From the NCBI GenBank assembly GCA_016794465.1, contig JAEUKA010000036.1:124001-188000 (forward strand): a DNA stretch of 64,000 bases, in the 5' to 3' direction. Source of the stretch: Myxococcales bacterium. GTDB lineage: Bacteria > Myxococcota_A > Polyangia > Palsa-1104 > JAEUJZ01. The notes under the pieces are model-generated. The model made no database searches. It saw nothing but the letters and a program-made list of their open reading frames with translations, and was not told the DNA's origin. The position numbers and the translations under genes are program-made. Below are positions 61,393-64,000 of this stretch, piece after piece; the stretch's first letter is position 1; each line of letters starts with the position of its first letter.

Positions 61393-62958
61393 TCAGAAAC
61401 GGACGCCAAGCGTGGGACTGCCCCTTGAGCCAACGTCAGTGCTCGAGAGCTGCGATTTGGGTTTCGGTGGAGGCCAGGCAAGCAGCGCCGCGCCGGCTCC
61501 GGTCAATAGCGCGCCCGTCACCGTTAAGCCAATCCCAGGAACCAGCGTGCCAAACTGACACGTCTTGGTACCAAACGACTCGGGACAGCCGTTGTTGAGA
61601 ATCGCTCCGTTTTGCACAAATGCGCTGACCCCAAAGCCAAGGAGAAGCACTCCCGCTCCGACGGCCGAAGCTCCAGCGGCAATTCGCCACAGTGGACGCT
61701 TGCCCGGCAGCAGGGGTCGCAGCTGCTCGATTCGTACCGACGGTGATGGCTCCATCTGCGCATCGCGATCGAGCAGGTTGGCATCAATGATCAGCGGCCC
61801 CCCGCCCCTGAGCTCGATCTGCTGCGAGTGATCGATATAGCCAGGCTTGCGGACAAGCAGCGCGTACTGCCCCGAGAGCAGCGACTGCTTGAGCGGCGCC
61901 ACCCCAAGGCTTTGTCCGTCCAGAAACACCTCGGCTCCAGCCGGCGTCGAGCGGACTTCCAGCTCTCCACGATCGCGACTCACGGCAGCGCTGGTCAGGG
62001 AACCGGTCGTCTCTCCCACCTTGGGCAGCAGGCCATCGATCGAGCACGAGTCACACTTCGCACTCTGAGTGCCGAGCTGTGCTCCCGTCGCCGCATCACG
62101 CAGGTTGAGCTCGATCCGCCAGCCACTGCCCAGCTTTTCGGTCCGCGCCCACAGCACAAACTCGACGCCAAAACGTCCCGCCGCTGTGCGCAGACAGCTC
62201 ACATCGCTCAGACAGCCCGCCAGATCTTTGGCATACAGCTCGATGGCTCGCCGTGGCACCACCGCATAGCTCTCGCGACTGAGCGCCGTCTGCATCCGCT
62301 TCTGCACCGCCTCCGCCGACTGCGCGTCCGGGGCTTGATCGACCACCAGCACCGCCGGAGGCAGCGTCACCACCGCGACATCTGAGCCCGCTTTGAAACG
62401 AAGCTCGACCTGCCGAGCCAGCCGCGTCTTGACCTCGCTGGACGCCTGCCACTTGTCTTGACTCGCCACCACCCGATGAGGCCCCGTCGGCAAGAGCAGC
62501 GGCAGCGGCAGTGGCAAGCTCCCGACAAAGCGACCATCGACGGACAGCTGCGCCCCGCGTGGACCGGCGACCAGGATCTCTCCGGCATCCACCACCGGCA
62601 GACTGTCGAGCAGCGTCTGTGCTTCCTTGCGCAGGGGATCGTCCGCTTCGACCGTCGAGTCATTGAGGAAACGCCGCAAGAGATCACGCGCTTCGACTGG
62701 CTTTTTCTCTGCGGCCGCCACCTGCCCGAGCCGCAGCAGCCACTTGGGATTGGGACTCAGCCGGAACGCGTCGACAAAGGCCTGTGTTGCCTCAGCAAAC
62801 TGACCGGCTTTCAGTGCCGCCACGCCTTGCTCTGCCGATTGCTCTGCCCGCTGTTTGCCAGCAGAGCTCGACGAAATCGGTGACTTCTTGGCGTCGGCAG
62901 CACAAAGCTGACCGCACAGCCCAGCAGCCACAACGAGCACACGCGCAGCCCCTCTCAT
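61393..62958 (-). CDS. Secreted TPR-PEGA protein with membrane helices
   Basis: 521 residues from ATG 62958 (TTG 62970 would add four). Signal peptide about 1-20 ending CAA or AADA. TPR-like helices cover about 40-115 (QSAEQGVAALKAGQFAEATQAFVDAFRLSP), then a PEGA-like domain (about 125-190: GEILVAGPRGAQLSVDGRFVG), a middle domain with two Cys pairs, a second PEGA domain (about 335-400: GELEVRSTPAGAEVFLDGQSLGVAPL) and two membrane helices near 430 and 480. Common architecture in myxobacterial envelope proteins; role unknown. Not clearly linked to neighbours. Confidence 0.82.
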   Translation of the reverse strand: MRGAARVLVVAAGLCGQLCAADAKKSPISSSSAGKQRAEQSAEQGVAALKAGQFAEATQAFVDAFRLSPNPKWLLRLGQVAAAEKKPVEARDLLRRFLNDSTVEADDPLRKEAQTLLDSLPVVDAGEILVAGPRGAQLSVDGRFVGSLPLPLPLLLPTGPHRVVASQDKWQASSEVKTRLARQVELRFKAGSDVAVVTLPPAVLVVDQAPDAQSAEAVQKRMQTALSRESYAVVPRRAIELYAKDLAGCLSDVSCLRTAAGRFGVEFVLWARTEKLGSGWRIELNLRDAATGAQLGTQSAKCDSCSIDGLLPKVGETTGSLTSAAVSRDRGELEVRSTPAGAEVFLDGQSLGVAPLKQSLLSGQYALLVRKPGYIDHSQQIELRGGGPLIIDANLLDRDAQMEPSPSVRIEQLRPLLPGKRPLWRIAAGASAVGAGVLLLGFGVSAFVQNGAILNNGCPESFGTKTCQFGTLVPGIGLTVTGALLTGAGAALLAWPPPKPKSQLSSTDVGSRGSPTLGVRF

Positions 62959-63018
62959 CGCGCTTCTCAAGTCTGGCCATTATCGCACGGCTTCGACTTG
63001 AAGAGCAGACGCTTCGGG

Positions 63019-63435
63019 CTACTTGCTGGCCTTCTTCCGAGCGGCAATCACCCGCGCGATTTTGGTTTCCAGGTCGGTAAAATCGAACGGCTTGTCGACA
63101 TACTCATCGGCCCCATACAGCGGCGAGGTCATCTCGTTGACCTTCTCACCAATGGCCGTAAGCATCACGATCCCGATGTCGGCAAAGGTCGGATCGCTGC
63201 GCAGCTCGCGGGCCACTTCCCAGCCGTTTTTGCCCGGCATCATCACGTCGAGCAGGACCAGATCGGGACGCTTGTCACGGGCGGTCTGGATCGTCTGAAG
63301 CCCATCGGCAGCTTCGTAGACCTTGTAGCCCTTCTTGCTGAGCCGCAGCGACAGCATGGTCAGAATCTCCGGATCATCGTCAGCGATCAGGACAGTACCC
63401 TTGGAGGAAGTGGCCGCTATCGTCGGTGCAGGCAT
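63019..63435 (-). CDS. Single-domain response regulator (CheY-like)
   Basis: 138 residues from ATG 63435. Acidic pocket DDD (19-21), phosphoacceptor Asp63 in LLDVMMPG, Thr93 in MLTAIG and Lys115 in YVDKPFD are all present, so the receiver should be phosphorylated by a histidine kinase. There is no output domain; a partner, probably a kinase or motility protein, is needed. The N-terminal 14 residues are a flexible Ala/Thr/Ser stretch. Divergent from the flippase-like gene. TAGCGT lies 7 nt before the ATG. Confidence 0.93.
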   Translation of the reverse strand: MPAPTIAATSSKGTVLIADDDPEILTMLSLRLSKKGYKVYEAADGLQTIQTARDKRPDLVLLDVMMPGKNGWEVARELRSDPTFADIGIVMLTAIGEKVNEMTSPLYGADEYVDKPFDFTDLETKIARVIAARKKASK

Positions 63436-63442
63436 GTCACAC

Positions 63443-63448
63443 ACGCTA
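63443..63448 (-). promoter_or_regulatory. Candidate -10 element (TAGCGT), leaderless-type
   Basis: Minus-strand TAGCGT lies 7 nt before the ATG at 63435; third occurrence of this hexamer in front of a start codon in the window. No Shine-Dalgarno. Confidence 0.45.
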
Positions 63449-63495
63449 GCCTGCCCGTCTTGACAGGTCAAGATACCTGGGCCAAGGTCCGGCTC

Positions 63496-64000
63496 GTGAG
63501 TCGGACCGCGCGGGGCGTGATTCTCTCGGTGGCAGCTGGGGCAGGGCTCTATGTCCTGCTTGCGGCGGGGTATGGCGAAGGGCGAAAAGTCCTGTCCCAT
63601 CTGCGCAACTTCCCGATCTTGCTGCTGCTGTTAGGACTGTTGCTGGCGTCGGCAAATTACCTGTTTCGCTTTGTGCGCTGGCAGTACTACCTGCGCCTAC
63701 TCCGCATTCCGACGTGGCCGCTGACCGACATGGCCACCCTCGACGACCAGGAGCCGACAAGTGCCGAGCGACCGCTCTCGTTGTACGACTCGCTGCTGAT
63801 TTTTTTGGCGGGCTTTTCGCTGACGGTGACTCCGGGAAAAGTGGGCGAGGTGCTCAAGTCGTACCTGCTGCGCGAGAGCTACGGCCAGCCGATCGCCCGT
63901 ACCGCACCGATCGTGCTCGCCGAGCGACTGACCGATCTGATTGGCTTGCTGCTGCTGATGCTGATTGGCGTCGCGACCTGGATGCGGCCCGAGCATCACT
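63496..64000 (+). CDS. Flippase-like (LPG synthase TM / UPF0104) membrane protein, 3' truncated
   Basis: Open frame from GTG 63496 to the window end, 168 codons seen. Helices at about 5-25, 40-58, 100-118 and 148-163. The signature YLFRFVRWQYYLRLLRIP, FLAGFSLTVTPGKVGEVLKSYLL and APIVLAERLTDLIGLLLL matches the integral-membrane domain shared by MprF/lysylphosphatidylglycerol synthases and archaeal AglD-type flippase-like proteins. It might flip or modify a lipid-linked sugar, in keeping with the GT-C enzymes in the window. AAGG lies 10 nt before the GTG. The C-terminal half is outside the window. Confidence 0.75.
   Translation, partial: MSRTARGVILSVAAGAGLYVLLAAGYGEGRKVLSHLRNFPILLLLLGLLLASANYLFRFVRWQYYLRLLRIPTWPLTDMATLDDQEPTSAERPLSLYDSLLIFLAGFSLTVTPGKVGEVLKSYLLRESYGQPIARTAPIVLAERLTDLIGLLLLMLIGVATWMRPEHH

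Overview
The window is a 64 kb chromosomal segment of a GC-rich Gram-negative bacterium, most likely a member of the Myxococcota. Pointers: a cysteine-rich surface protein ending in a MYXO-CTERM-like tail (57383-59830), two large membrane-anchored Ser/Thr kinases (one with PEGA-like repeats, one with TPRs), an FHA-GAF-sigma54 activator, several secreted proteins with PEGA, TPR, FG-GAP or DUF11 modules, and many predicted lipoproteins. I cannot name a genus. Coding is dense, about 50 genes, and no gene-free stretch exceeds 300 bases. Both window edges cut a gene.

Layout. 0-7.6 kb (minus): lipoprotein fragment, PlsC-like acyltransferase, a secreted prenyltransferase-fold protein with a CXXCH motif, and a sugar ABC importer made of an ATPase plus a fused binding-protein/permease. 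7.6-14 kb: PEGA kinase, a 43-nt repeat array, a collagen-like lipoprotein and a large GT-C glycosyltransferase. 14-16.4 kb: tRNA with anticodon CAT (probably Ile2), zinc-ribbon coiled-coil protein and trigger factor. 16.4-26.6 kb: Tat-exported epimerase, nucleotide-transporter-like MFS protein, then a tight four-gene glycan operon (GT2, AsnB, double methyltransferase, polysaccharide deacetylase) divergent from a GT-C transferase. 27-40 kb: TPR kinase, HemW, two cysteine-cluster proteins, a pair of secreted proteins built from one shared HxH module, FG-GAP lipoprotein, EEP hydrolase and a LysM/FecR/beta-barrel protein. 40-49 kb is an envelope-lipid neighbourhood: MurA with Asp in place of the fosfomycin-target Cys, a CoxG-like protein, a divergent UppS-like protein lacking many substrate-binding residues, two SDRs, a PlsB-like acyltransferase overlapping a GpsA-like protein that lacks the catalytic Lys, a small lipoprotein, a second 43-nt repeat array and Maf. 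49-64 kb: membrane protein, zincin-like secreted protein, RecQ, PAP2 phosphatase/sigma54 activator/TPR operon, DUF11 surface protein, GNAT, an unknown His-rich protein, TPR-PEGA protein, single-domain response regulator and a flippase-like fragment.

Themes. Many genes serve envelope building: phospholipid acylation, peptidoglycan precursor, lipid-linked sugar transfer and surface lipoproteins. The most unusual signals are (1) two related intergenic arrays of 42-43-nt units that keep two dyad symmetries while the base sequence changes, each filling the gap between convergent genes; (2) two lipid-enzyme homologues with altered active sites about 4 kb apart; (3) a recurring TAnnnT hexamer 6-7 nt before start codons that lack a Shine-Dalgarno site, suggesting leaderless mRNAs; and (4) a one-module/two-module pair of secreted HxH proteins preceded by a hairpin that would bury the ribosome binding site.
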